Shown here piece after piece: positions 1-8,212 of a stretch of 64,000 nucleotides of DNA. Origin of the DNA: Desulforamulus ruminis DSM 2154 (lineage in GTDB: Bacteria > Bacillota > Desulfotomaculia > Desulfotomaculales > Desulfotomaculaceae); the NCBI RefSeq assembly GCF_000215085.1, contig NC_015589.1:1240001-1304000 (forward strand). Direction: 5' to 3'. The notes below the pieces were generated by a model. That model saw only the letters and a program-made list of their open reading frames with translations. It made no database searches and was not told where the DNA came from. The position numbers and the translations under genes are program-made. Each line of letters opens with the position of its first letter. Positions within the stretch are counted from its first letter, which is position 1.

Positions 1-174
1 CTCCGGTTCCCATCCGGCAGCATTGAACCGGCCCCGCCGGTGGTCAATGGAGTGGATTCCGCTTACTTGCGCGGTATCGCGGTGCTGGAAGAAAGATTAA
101 TTATCCTGCTGGATCAGAATAAAATACTCCAGGAGAAGGAGAAGGAAGAATTATTGCAGGCAAATATCGGTTAA
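1..174 (+). CDS. cheW: CheW chemotaxis coupling protein, C-terminal part
   Basis: The window opens inside a gene; the last 57 codons read in frame 1 to a TAA at 172-174. The segment YLRGIAVLEERLIILLDQ followed by a short charged tail is the usual end of CheW, which links chemoreceptors to CheA at the cytoplasmic membrane. It lies 22 bases before cheA, which fits a cheW-cheA-cheB operon. The tail is rich in Glu and Lys (EKEKEELLQ). The start and most of the SH3-like fold lie outside the window. CheV is the main alternative, but no receiver domain follows, so CheW is more likely. Confidence 0.85.
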   Translation, partial: LRFPSGSIEPAPPVVNGVDSAYLRGIAVLEERLIILLDQNKILQEKEKEELLQANIG

Positions 175-196
175 TTGGCAGGGAGGTGCGGTTTAA

Positions 197-2287
197 ATGT
201 TTTCAGATATAGAAATTGGCGTGTTTATTGATGAACTGGAAGAAAAAATTCAGGTGATTAACGATGGCCTGCTGGTATTGGAGAAGGATGACGGAAATCA
301 GGAGATTATCCAGGAAATCTTTCGGGCAGCCCATACCATTAAAGGATCTTCGGGGATTATGGGCTATCAAAACATGGCTTCCCTGACCCATGAAATGGAA
401 AACCTGTTTGATAAAATCCGCCATGGCGAGATTCACGTTACCTCCGCCATGGTTAACGTGTTGTTTGAGGCTTTGGATGCTTTAAAGGCCCTTAAAGATG
501 AAGTTACCGGCGATGGACCGGCCATGGACACCTCCTCTGTGGTTGCTAAAATAAGAGAGTTTGTTGAGGGTACGATCCAAGAGACGGCGGTGGCTGTTGA
601 ACAGCAGGAAGCGGAGGCTGTTCCCAGCGTGGCGATTTCCGAACGGAGCTGGATGGAGATCAGCGAAGTGGAAGAAACGGTTATCCGGGAAGCGGAACTG
701 AGGGGCTTTCAGTCCTACCGAGTAGCGGTGGACGTGGACCGGGACTGCCAGATGAAAAATGTCCGGGCTTTCCTGATTTTTGAAACCCTCCAGCAGATTG
801 GGGAAATTATTAAAAGCGACCCGGTGGCGGAAGACCTCCAGGAAGGGAAATACGGCGCCGGATTCCAGGTGATATTAATTACCAAAGAGGATGCGGACCG
901 GGTTAAAAACCTACTAATCACCATTTCCGAAGTGTCCGATGCGGAGATTCAGCCCCTAGTACTGCAGACTCAGGAGACCTTTGTGGAGGCGCCGAAATTA
1001 AAGACTGTGCAGCAGCAGAATGGGGCGTCCCAAGTCAAGGAAACCACCAATGGCAACGGAAATCACGAGTCCGATAAAAAAGCGGTAAAGACAGTCCGGG
1101 TGGATGTCAATAAGCTGGATAATTTGATGAACCTGGTGGGGGAACTGGTGATTGACCGCACCCGTCTGAACCGTTTTGCCGAGATCTTTGAATCCAAATT
1201 CGGCTCCGACGATCTGGTGGAATCCATTAGTGAAATCTCTAACCACCTGGGTCAGGTGACCGGGGATCTGCAGGAGCAAATTATGAAGGCGCGCATGCTG
1301 CCGGTAGCCCAGTTATTCAACCGCTTCCCCCGGATGGTTCGGGATACGGCCCAGAAATTAAACAAGGAAATTGATTTTGTGGTGGAAGGCAAGGAAACCG
1401 AGCTGGACCGGAACGTCATTGAAGTGATTGGCGATCCCCTGATTCACCTGATTCGCAACGCCATTGACCATGGCATTGAAATGCCTCAGGAACGTCTCGC
1501 TGCGGGGAAACCGTCCACTGGAACACTGCTGCTGAAGGCTTCCTATGCGGAAAGCCACATTGTGATTACCGTGAAGGATGACGGCAAGGGAATCGACGTT
1601 GACCATATCAGGAAAAAGGCGGTGGAAATGGATTTCATCGACCGGGAGACAGTGGAGCGGCTGAGCGACCGGGATATTCTCCAACTGATTTTTAAAGCGG
1701 GCTTTTCCACCAAAAATGATGCCGTCAGCGATCTTTCCGGCCGCGGCGTGGGCATGGACGTGGTGAGAACCGCCATTGAACAAATTAACGGTACCGTTGA
1801 ACTGGACACCAAACTGGGTGAGGGAACCCGCTTCACCATCCGCCTGCCTTTAACCCTGGCCATTATCCGGGCCTTGATGGTGACCCTGGGCAAGCAAGTG
1901 TACGCCTTCCCTCTAACCAACGTATCCGAAACCCTGCGGATTTCCCAGGAGGAAATTCGCCGTGTAGGCAATAATGAAGTCATTGTAGTGCGGGATAAAA
2001 TTCTTCCGCTGGCCCGGCTGGGCCGCCTGTTTAATTGCTCCGATTGCGCCGAGGACGCCAAAATGTTTGTGGTAATCCTAGGTTCCGGAGATAAGCAGGT
2101 GGCGGTAGTGGTGGATAAACTGCTGGGCGAGCAGGAGATTGTCATTAAATCCCTGGGTGATTACCTGGGCCAACTGGCCGGTCTGTCCGGCGCCTGCATC
2201 CTGGGCGATGGCAAAGTAGCTCTGATTGTGGATGTAAGGGGCCTGGTAAAAAACCTGGGAACTGAGGAAGCAGCTTATGCAAGTTAA
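197..2287 (+). CDS. cheA: Chemotaxis histidine kinase CheA
   Basis: CheA autophosphorylates in response to receptor signals and passes phosphate to CheY and CheB. The 696-residue protein has the full domain order: an N-terminal Hpt domain with the phosphate-accepting His46 in HTIKGSSG, a linker and CheY-binding region (about 150-280), the dimerisation helix (VRVDVNKLDNLMNLVGELV begins near 300), the HATPase with the N box HLIRNAIDHGIE and G boxes DDGKGID and GRGVGMDVV, and a C-terminal CheW-like domain. GGGAGGTG sits 8 bases before the ATG. It overlaps cheB by 11 bases, which suggests translational coupling. The long P1-P3 linker (residues about 255-300) is rich in Gln, Asn and Lys. Confidence 0.97.
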   Translation: MFSDIEIGVFIDELEEKIQVINDGLLVLEKDDGNQEIIQEIFRAAHTIKGSSGIMGYQNMASLTHEMENLFDKIRHGEIHVTSAMVNVLFEALDALKALKDEVTGDGPAMDTSSVVAKIREFVEGTIQETAVAVEQQEAEAVPSVAISERSWMEISEVEETVIREAELRGFQSYRVAVDVDRDCQMKNVRAFLIFETLQQIGEIIKSDPVAEDLQEGKYGAGFQVILITKEDADRVKNLLITISEVSDAEIQPLVLQTQETFVEAPKLKTVQQQNGASQVKETTNGNGNHESDKKAVKTVRVDVNKLDNLMNLVGELVIDRTRLNRFAEIFESKFGSDDLVESISEISNHLGQVTGDLQEQIMKARMLPVAQLFNRFPRMVRDTAQKLNKEIDFVVEGKETELDRNVIEVIGDPLIHLIRNAIDHGIEMPQERLAAGKPSTGTLLLKASYAESHIVITVKDDGKGIDVDHIRKKAVEMDFIDRETVERLSDRDILQLIFKAGFSTKNDAVSDLSGRGVGMDVVRTAIEQINGTVELDTKLGEGTRFTIRLPLTLAIIRALMVTLGKQVYAFPLTNVSETLRISQEEIRRVGNNEVIVVRDKILPLARLGRLFNCSDCAEDAKMFVVILGSGDKQVAVVVDKLLGEQEIVIKSLGDYLGQLAGLSGACILGDGKVALIVDVRGLVKNLGTEEAAYAS

Positions 2288-3362
2288 AGTCCTGGTGGTT
2301 GACGATTCTTCCCTTATGAGGCGGCTGATCAGCCGCCTTTTGGAGGAAGATAAAGAGATCAAGGTCATTGGCACCGCTGCGGACGGTCTGGAAGCCCTGC
2401 AGCAGATTAAGGCCTTGAAGCCCGACGTAGTCTCCATGGATGTAGAAATGCCTAAATTGGACGGAATTGCTACCCTGCGCCGGGTTATGCGGGAGTGTCC
2501 GGTGCCCATTGTGATGTTGAGCGCCCACACCCATGAGGGGGCCCGGGCCACCATGGAAGCCCTGTCCGCCGGAGCGGTGGACTTTGTGCCCAAACCGAGC
2601 AAATCCACTGAACTGCCGGTGATGGTAGCGGATCTGAAAACCAAACTCAAAGTGGCTGCCAGGGTATCCATGCGCCGGGTAGCCCGTCCTGTACTGCCGC
2701 CCAGGTCCACAATTTCCCGGGAAACCGCTCCGCCGGCTCCTCCCAAAGTCCCGGCGCTTCCGATCAGGAAACAACGCAACTGCGCTAAAATCGATTTGGT
2801 GGTGATCGGCTGTTCCACCGGCGGTCCGGCGGCGCTTCAGCAAATTATCCCTTTTTTGCCTGCCAATTTGCCTGCCGGTGTGGTGGTTGTTCAGCACATC
2901 CCGGTGGGTTTTTCTAAATCCATGGCGGAACATTTGGATAAAAAGAGCGGCATTACCGTGCGTCATGCCGAAGAAGGGGATGAAGTGAAACCCGGCCTGG
3001 TGCTGGTCTCTCCTGCAGGGTATGATTTAAGTTTCAAAGCAAAGGGGAGCGGTACGGCCATTACCCTCAGCAATCAAGGGGCGCCTTTGGCCCCGGGCGG
3101 TTTCCGTCCTTCGGTGGATTGGGTGATGAAGTCCGCCGCCGAGGTTTACGGCTGCCGGGCCATGGGCGTACTGCTGACAGGCATGGGACGGGACGGCGCC
3201 CAGGGCATGCTGGCCATTAAACAACAGGGCGGGCCCACCATGGCGGAACACGAAAGCACCTGCGTAGTTTATGGCATGCCTAAGGCAGCCGTGGATCTGG
3301 GGGCGGCTCAAAAAATTGTGCCCCTGACCCAGATGGCCCAGGAAATCCAGTCAATTTTCTAA
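2277..3362 (+). CDS. cheB: CheB protein-glutamate methylesterase/deamidase
   Basis: CheB removes methyl groups from chemoreceptors and deamidates receptor glutamines, so it resets adaptation. The 361-residue protein has an N-terminal receiver domain (VDDS near residue 8, phospho-acceptor Asp55 in SMDVEMP) and a C-terminal methylesterase domain with the catalytic Ser in GCSTGGPAAL, His in QHIPVGFS and Asp in GMGRDGAQG. A proline-rich linker (about 145-165) joins the two. Its ATG lies within the last codons of cheA. CheR, CheC and CheD, which act with it, are encoded 45 kb further on in this same window. Confidence 0.97.
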   Translation: MQVKVLVVDDSSLMRRLISRLLEEDKEIKVIGTAADGLEALQQIKALKPDVVSMDVEMPKLDGIATLRRVMRECPVPIVMLSAHTHEGARATMEALSAGAVDFVPKPSKSTELPVMVADLKTKLKVAARVSMRRVARPVLPPRSTISRETAPPAPPKVPALPIRKQRNCAKIDLVVIGCSTGGPAALQQIIPFLPANLPAGVVVVQHIPVGFSKSMAEHLDKKSGITVRHAEEGDEVKPGLVLVSPAGYDLSFKAKGSGTAITLSNQGAPLAPGGFRPSVDWVMKSAAEVYGCRAMGVLLTGMGRDGAQGMLAIKQQGGPTMAEHESTCVVYGMPKAAVDLGAAQKIVPLTQMAQEIQSIF

Positions 3363-3370
3363 GAAAAGAT

Positions 3371-3397
3371 TAAGTTAAACTTGATTTTGACCGATAT
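3371..3397 (+). promoter_or_regulatory. Sigma-28 promoter of flgM-flgN-flgK-flgL
   Basis: TAAG at 3371-3374 and ACCGATAT at 3390-3397 are separated by exactly 15 bases, which matches the sigma-28 (SigD/FliA) consensus TAAA-N15-GCCGATAA. It lies 35 bases upstream of the flgM start. A late-class promoter here fits the known control of flgM and hook-associated genes in Firmicutes. Sigma-28 itself is encoded at 45054. Confidence 0.8.
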
Positions 3398-3432
3398 ATG
3401 AAATAACAGCGTTGAAAATGAAGGTGGTTTCC

Positions 3433-3735
3433 ATGAAAATTCCGGGAATTAAAGCGGTTAACGAAGCATTTAAGGCCTACAGCCAGAATAAAGCGGATAA
3501 AACCGGCGCTTTGCCCAAAGGGAGTCAGGGAGTGTCCGAAGGAGATTCCCTGCAGCTTTCCCAATCGGCAAAATATATGCAGGAAATTGAATGTGCCCTG
3601 AGGGATCTGCCGGAAATCCGGGAAGAACTGGTGAACAGCATTAAAACAGGCCTGCGCACAGGTACTTATCAACCCGATGCCAAGAAAATTGCCGACGGCA
3701 TCATGCAAGAGAGGCTCCTGGATAAACAGATTTAA
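3433..3735 (+). CDS. flgM: Anti-sigma-28 factor FlgM
   Basis: FlgM binds and inhibits sigma-28 until the hook-basal body is finished, when it is exported. The 100-residue product has the FlgM layout: a disordered N-terminus (residues 1-45) and a C-terminal sigma-binding half with DSLQLSQSAKYMQ, then LRDLPEIREELVNSIKTGL and the closing YQPDAKKIADGIMQE typical of the family. I chose the ATG at 3433 because AAGGTGG (3421-3427) sits 5 bases before it; the frame is open 21 bases further to a TTG with no ribosome site. It is first in the sigma-28 operon, which makes a feedback loop with fliA. Confidence 0.92.
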   Translation: MKIPGIKAVNEAFKAYSQNKADKTGALPKGSQGVSEGDSLQLSQSAKYMQEIECALRDLPEIREELVNSIKTGLRTGTYQPDAKKIADGIMQERLLDKQI

Positions 3736-3748
3736 AAGGATGGTGCAG

Positions 3749-4243
3749 ATGGAGTCTTTAGTGATGGATTTATTAGAAACATTACGCCGGCAGGACGAAA
3801 CCTTGGCCGGCTTGATTGCAGCGGCAAGGGAACATACTGCGGCTATGGCTCAAAACGATCCGGCATTTATTCTGTCGGTGGTTAAGAAAAATGAATCCTT
3901 GATAAACCAACTTAAAAGGCAGGACGCCGAACGGGAAGAAATAGAAAAGCAGATTGCCGAAAAAATGAAGGTGGAAGAGCCAATAACTCTTAACCGGCTA
4001 CTTGAATTAATGGATGGTTCCCAGGCAAAGACTGAGCTAAGACAAGTGGCGGAAGAGTTAAAGGCAAAGCTTAACGAACTGTTCGAAATCAATAAATTAA
4101 ACAGTGTAATGGCAAAACATGGCCTTTTATATGCTGAGCAGTTAAGAAACATCATACAGCCTAAAACCGGTACCACCTACCAGGGAACCGGTTGTGTTAG
4201 AGAACAGAAGGCTACAATTTCAACCATGAACAAATCAATTTAG
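3749..4243 (+). CDS. flgN: FlgN-type chaperone for hook-associated proteins
   Basis: A 164-residue, almost wholly helical protein placed between flgM and flgK, where FlgN normally sits. FlgN binds FlgK and FlgL in the cytoplasm and brings them to the export gate. It has the long N-terminal coiled-coil (residues 1-110, many Leu and Glu) and the family's NKLNSVMAKHGLLYAEQL helix at about 115-135. The ATG at 3749 is preceded by AAGGA with 8 bases spacing; an ATG at 3740 overlaps that site. The sequence past residue 140 is Thr/Gln-rich and not conserved. Assignment rests on position plus helical pattern. Confidence 0.82.
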   Translation: MESLVMDLLETLRRQDETLAGLIAAAREHTAAMAQNDPAFILSVVKKNESLINQLKRQDAEREEIEKQIAEKMKVEEPITLNRLLELMDGSQAKTELRQVAEELKAKLNELFEINKLNSVMAKHGLLYAEQLRNIIQPKTGTTYQGTGCVREQKATISTMNKSI

Positions 4244-4259
4244 ATAAGGTGGTTATCGT

Positions 4260-5690
4260 ATGGCGGGAGGAACTTGGCTAGGGCTGGAAACAGCCCGTCG
4301 AGGCTTGAACACACACCGGTACGCGCTAGATATTACCGGACAAAACCTGGCTAACGCCAGTACAATCGGATATACCAGACAGGAAGCGATCATCCGGGCC
4401 ACCGACCCTTATACGGTTCCCAGCATGAACAGCTCATGCACTCCGGGACAGTTCGGCACCGGCTCCATGGTGGACTATATCCGCCGGGTGAAGGACGAAT
4501 ACATGGATAACAATGTCCGCCGCTCCACCAGCGACAACAGCTACTGGGCGGATCAGGTCTCCGTTATGCAGCGGGCCGAAGCCTGCTTCGCCGAACCGGC
4601 GGCAAAAGGGATCAGCCAAAAAATCGTGGATTTTTTTAAGAGCTGGATGGATCTGCAGAACAATTCCGGGGACCTGGGTGTAAAATCCACTGTGGTAGAG
4701 ATTGGCAGCAACCTGGCCACTCTGCTGGGCACCGTGTACAAACAGCTGAATTCCATAGAAAAGAGTGTCTTGGAGGTGGATTCCTCCGGGGAAGTCCAGG
4801 GCGGCATGATGCAGGACCAAGTCAATCAGGTAAATGACATTCTTACTCAGATTAATGACCTTACGAATGCCATTAAAAAGGTATATGACGTTGGACAACA
4901 GCCCAACGATCTGCTGGATCGGCGGGATCTGCTGCTGGAAGAGCTAAGCCATTACGGACCGGTTCATGTGACAGACGGAAATACGAACGGGAAACCTAAT
5001 GGTGAATTAGAGGTAACGTTTTTTGGTACGAAAGTTTTAGATTCTAATGCTGATTTGTGTTTCAACGATATGAAACTTGGTCTAGATGCTGGCAATCTTG
5101 TAATAGGCTCTGCGAAAAGTGGTGGGGAAATCGTCAATTTAAGCACGAAGTTGGCTGACCAAGAATTCAGCGGCTCGTTGGTGGGGTTAGTCAACGCCAG
5201 ACAGGAATTAATTGCTGAACAGGATAAATTGAATGAATTGGCAATAGCTTTAAAAGATGAAGTAAACACGATTTTAGATTCTTCTGGGGATGATTTTGAA
5301 AAAATCTTCTTTAGCGGAAGCTTGGCGGATGGTGATTTCGTCGTAAATCCCGATTTGCTGAATGACCCTAATAAACTGGATGGGGCTGTTGCGGACAAGG
5401 TAAGCAAGTTAAGAGATAAGGACGTTTTGGGAGAAAGTACTTTTAGCGAATATTATAGTTACATTGTTACCGATGTCGGCAATGCCGCCGCCAACGCTAA
5501 CTCCATGGCCGCCAACCAGGCTGCCATAAAGCAGCAGATTACCAGTCTGAGGGATTCCGTCTCCGGGGTTTCCATCGATGAAGAACTGACCAAGATGATG
5601 CAGTTCCAGTACGGTTGGCAGGCCTCGTCCCGTATGATCACGGTGGTTGACCAATTAATTGATATGGTTATCAATCGGATGGGAGTGTAA
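4260..5690 (+). CDS. flgK: Flagellar hook-associated protein 1 (FlgK)
   Basis: FlgK is the first junction protein between hook and filament. The 476-residue protein starts with the rod/hook-type N-terminal helix (GLETARRGLNTHRYALDITG, NLANASTIGYTRQ) and ends with the conserved C-terminal helix (MMQFQYGWQASSRMITVVDQ). SD AAGGTGG precedes the ATG. The central part (about bases 4970-5460) is clearly more AT-rich and uses different codons from both ends, which suggests replacement of the exposed domain by recombination. It is followed 3 bases later by flgL. Confidence 0.95.
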   Translation: MAGGTWLGLETARRGLNTHRYALDITGQNLANASTIGYTRQEAIIRATDPYTVPSMNSSCTPGQFGTGSMVDYIRRVKDEYMDNNVRRSTSDNSYWADQVSVMQRAEACFAEPAAKGISQKIVDFFKSWMDLQNNSGDLGVKSTVVEIGSNLATLLGTVYKQLNSIEKSVLEVDSSGEVQGGMMQDQVNQVNDILTQINDLTNAIKKVYDVGQQPNDLLDRRDLLLEELSHYGPVHVTDGNTNGKPNGELEVTFFGTKVLDSNADLCFNDMKLGLDAGNLVIGSAKSGGEIVNLSTKLADQEFSGSLVGLVNARQELIAEQDKLNELAIALKDEVNTILDSSGDDFEKIFFSGSLADGDFVVNPDLLNDPNKLDGAVADKVSKLRDKDVLGESTFSEYYSYIVTDVGNAAANANSMAANQAAIKQQITSLRDSVSGVSIDEELTKMMQFQYGWQASSRMITVVDQLIDMVINRMGV

Positions 5691-5693
5691 ATC

Positions 5694-6722
5694 ATGCGAA
5701 TTACCAGTCAGTATGTTACAAACTCAATGATAAGATACGTGCAGACTAATTTGAGCAACTTAGCCATAAGCCAGGAGCAGATTGCCACCACCAAACGAGT
5801 GAACCGCCCCAGTGATGACCCTAACATTCTGAGCCCTCTACTGGCCATTAAGGGGAATTTAGCATACAATGAACAATATAGTCGCAATCTAGATGACGGT
5901 TTGGCCTACTTGGATGTAAGCGATTCAACCATGGGCTCCATGGGCGATGTGCTAAAGAAGGCTTATGAATATGCGGAGCAGGCTGCAAACGACACCTATA
6001 GCTCGGATCAGCGAAAGGCGGTTGCTGTGCAAATTGATAAATTAATCGACCAGATGGTGGATTTTGGGAACGCGGCGGTCGGCTCAAAATACGTTTTTGC
6101 CGGCAAAGAAAACAGCAATCCTCCTTTCAAGAGAATCACTGACGCTGACGGAAAAGAATGCATCATTTTTATGGGCGATACCGAAAAGGTGGAACGTGAA
6201 GTAGCGGCCCATACTTCCTATCCTATAAACGCTACATCTGCGGGTTTTGGTGTAGATGGATTGGGTAACCCCGTGCCGGAGGGGGCCTTTGGCTGGGCCA
6301 GAGATGATGCGATGCAAACCATTTCTGGCGTAACGGGTCAGGTGCTTTATAAAGAGGGAGGGGCAGACGGCGACTTTTCCGGCCTATTTAAAGAACTATT
6401 TGAACTGAAAAATGCTTTGAATGATGACAGTGACCCGGACCAACAGCAAAAGATCGAAGTTAGTATAGGCGATTTACAAGAAGTAATGGATAGAGTTCTT
6501 CAACACCGTGTAGCTGTAGGCTCAAGGTATAATCAGTTTGAAGACATGAAAAAACAGCTGTTAAACCAAAACATCAGCCTGGAAGGCACCATGTCCACCC
6601 TTGAGGACGCAGATATGTCCAAACTTTCCATTCTGGTAGCCCAGCAGATGCTAACCTATCAAGCCTCCTTGGCGGTGGGGACAAATATGCTAAAAACGTC
6701 TCTGCTTGACTACCTGCGATAA
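5694..6722 (+). CDS. flgL: Flagellar hook-associated protein 3 (FlgL)
   Basis: FlgL is the second hook-filament junction protein and resembles flagellin. The 342-residue product has the flagellin-like N-terminus (MRITSQYVTNSMIRYVQTNL, then RVNRPSDDPNI) and a C-terminal coiled segment (SKLSILVAQQMLTYQASLAV). The middle (about residues 130-250) is family-variable and more AT-rich than the ends. The start ATG lies 3 bases after the flgK stop, with GGGAGTG of flgK as ribosome site, so the two are probably coupled. Confidence 0.94.
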   Translation: MRITSQYVTNSMIRYVQTNLSNLAISQEQIATTKRVNRPSDDPNILSPLLAIKGNLAYNEQYSRNLDDGLAYLDVSDSTMGSMGDVLKKAYEYAEQAANDTYSSDQRKAVAVQIDKLIDQMVDFGNAAVGSKYVFAGKENSNPPFKRITDADGKECIIFMGDTEKVEREVAAHTSYPINATSAGFGVDGLGNPVPEGAFGWARDDAMQTISGVTGQVLYKEGGADGDFSGLFKELFELKNALNDDSDPDQQQKIEVSIGDLQEVMDRVLQHRVAVGSRYNQFEDMKKQLLNQNISLEGTMSTLEDADMSKLSILVAQQMLTYQASLAVGTNMLKTSLLDYLR

Positions 6723-6766
6723 ATAAGTAAGCCAATCAAGTTTTTTAAAATAGGAAGTGCATGGCC

Positions 6767-7120
6767 ATGAAAATTGGTGCAGGTGGACTGCAGCCCTATG
6801 TTTTGCACGATGTCCTTAAAAACATAGATTTATCCCAAAAGCCCAAAGCCGGGGTGCAGGAAACCCTGCTGCAGGCTCAAGGCCGGGATCTCAATATGTT
6901 AAAAGAGGAATTAAACCGGGCAGTGGAACATCTGAATCAAATGGCCAATGCTTTGAACTATCCCATTCAAATTACTTTAAAAGAACCGCCGCCCCGGCTG
7001 AAAATAACCGTAAAGGATAAGGGAACCGGGGAAGAAAAGGAATTAACTTTAGAGGAACTGGCTCAATTAGCCAAACGCTTGGAAGGGAATAGAGGGACGA
7101 ACCTGGATAGCTATGCCTAG
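6767..7120 (+). CDS. FlaG-like flagellar protein
   Basis: A 117-residue protein between flgL and hag. Its second half (LNRAVEHLNQMANALNYPIQ, LKITVKDKGTGEEKELTLEE) has the shape of FlaG: a helix, then two beta strands, then a helix after an (I/L)PPE-like motif, here replaced by LTLEE. The more typical FlaG is at 23797. FlaG proteins affect filament length and are thought to act with FliD, but the mechanism is not well known. AGGAAG at 6752 favours the ATG at 6767 over the one at 6761. It could be an unrelated late flagellar protein. Confidence 0.55.
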   Translation: MKIGAGGLQPYVLHDVLKNIDLSQKPKAGVQETLLQAQGRDLNMLKEELNRAVEHLNQMANALNYPIQITLKEPPPRLKITVKDKGTGEEKELTLEELAQLAKRLEGNRGTNLDSYA

Positions 7121-7159
7121 TTTTAACTTCGGAAAATATAAAAATTAAAGTAATTTTGC

Positions 7160-7186
7160 TAAAGAATAGTATACTTTATCCGAAAA
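7160..7186 (+). promoter_or_regulatory. Sigma-28 promoter of the flagellin gene
   Basis: TAAA at 7160-7163, a 15-base spacer and TCCGAAAA at 7179-7186 match the sigma-28 consensus TAAA-N15-GCCGATAA closely. Transcription would begin near 7193, giving an untranslated leader of about 135 bases before the flagellin ATG. Confidence 0.85.
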
Positions 7187-7200
7187 TAAAAATGTAGAAT

Positions 7201-7318
7201 GATAATCGCGATTTTCATGGCGGCCGACATGAAATGTTGATTATCCATAAATATATCCAGGGTGGCTGGATAAATTAACCACCAAAGGCATGGATGCCAA
7301 TATAGAAATCAAGGAGGA
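7201..7318 (+). promoter_or_regulatory. Structured hag leader with likely CsrA binding sites
   Basis: Three hairpins can be read in the flagellin leader. The first pairs GATAATC (7201-7207) with GATTATC (7239-7245) and TTTCAT (7213-7218) with ATGAAA (7229-7234). The second pairs TATCCAG (7254-7260) with CTGGATA (7266-7272) around a GGTGG loop. The third pairs GGCA (7287-7290) with TGCC (7295-7298) and presents GGA in its TGGA loop. About 20 bases later the ribosome site AAGGAGGA supplies further GGA. A hairpin-loop GGA plus a GGA in the SD is how CsrA represses hag in B. subtilis; csrA and fliW are both in this window. Binding here is inferred. Confidence 0.6.
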
Positions 7319-7327
7319 AAATAACCC

Positions 7328-8146
7328 ATGATTATTAACCACAATATGATGGCCATGAACGCCCATCGCTCCCTGACCATTAACAGCGGTGCCACATCTA
7401 AGTCCATTGAAAAATTGTCTTCCGGTTTGCGTATTAACCGCGCCGGTGACGACGCTGCCGGTCTGTCCATCTCCGAAAAAATGCGTGGCCAAATCCGTGG
7501 CCTGCAGCAGGCTTCCAGAAACGCTCAGGATGGTATTTCTTTAATCCAGACCGCAGAAGGTGCAATGAATGAATCTCATTCTATTCTGCAACGCATGAGG
7601 GAGTTGGCTGTTCAGTCGGCTAACGATACCAACGTTGATGTAGATCGTGAAGCGCTTCAACAAGAATTCCAACAATTACAAAATGAATTAGATAGAATCG
7701 CTACTACTACGCAATTCAACGAAAAAAATCTGTTAAATGGTTCTGCTAAAAATGTTAAATTCCATGTAGGTGCTAATGAAGATCAAATTATCAGCATAAC
7801 GATTAAAAATATAGGGGCTGGGGCCAGCGGATTAAAAGTAACTGCTGCAAAAATTACTAGCCAAGGTACTGCAGAAGATGCAATTACGACAGTTAATACT
7901 GCTATTAAGGAATTGTCTAAAGAGAGATCTAACCTCGGAGCTGTTCAAAACAGATTAGAGCACACTATTAAAAATTTAGATGTTGCGGCCGAAAATCTAC
8001 AAGCTTCCGAATCCCGAATTCGTGATGTAGATATGGCTAAAGAAATGATGGAATTCACCAAGAACAATATCTTAAATCAAGCTGCTCAGGCTATGCTAGC
8101 TCAGGCTAATCAGGTGCCTCAGGGTGTACTGCAACTTCTCAGATAA
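7328..8146 (+). CDS. hag: Flagellin
   Basis: The filament subunit, exported through the flagellum and polymerised under the FliD cap. At 272 residues it is a minimal flagellin with only D0/D1 domains: N-terminal MIINHNMMAMNAHRSL, IEKLSSGLRINRAGDDAAGL and the C-terminal SRIRDVDMAKEMMEF and NILNQAAQAMLAQANQ. AAGGAGG sits 10 bases before the ATG. The first 280 bases are GC-rich like the flanking flagellar genes, while the rest (from about 7610) is AT-rich like the modification island that follows, so a recombination join may lie inside the gene. The Ser/Thr-rich segment around residues 140-200 is the likely modified surface. Confidence 0.97.
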   Translation: MIINHNMMAMNAHRSLTINSGATSKSIEKLSSGLRINRAGDDAAGLSISEKMRGQIRGLQQASRNAQDGISLIQTAEGAMNESHSILQRMRELAVQSANDTNVDVDREALQQEFQQLQNELDRIATTTQFNEKNLLNGSAKNVKFHVGANEDQIISITIKNIGAGASGLKVTAAKITSQGTAEDAITTVNTAIKELSKERSNLGAVQNRLEHTIKNLDVAAENLQASESRIRDVDMAKEMMEFTKNNILNQAAQAMLAQANQVPQGVLQLLR

Positions 8147-8163
8147 TAAAAATTATTTAAAAA

Positions 8164-8186
8164 GGCAACCTCCGGGTTGCCTTTTT
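8164..8186 (+). terminator. Rho-independent terminator of hag
   Basis: GGCAACC (8164-8170) and GGTTGCC (8175-8181) form a 7-bp stem with a TCCG loop, followed by five T. It ends the flagellin transcript 18 bases after the stop codon. The maf gene starts only 27 bases beyond, so the island is read through or has its own unseen promoter. Confidence 0.88.
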
Positions 8187-8212
8187 AAAATTAATCTTAG
8201 GGCGGTAAGAAT

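Noticed and set aside
1543-2145. Long minus-strand frame opposite cheA, and similar ones opposite cheB, fliF, guaA and purB
   Set aside because: They are Ser/Arg- or His-rich shadows of GC-rich genes with clear families on the plus strand.
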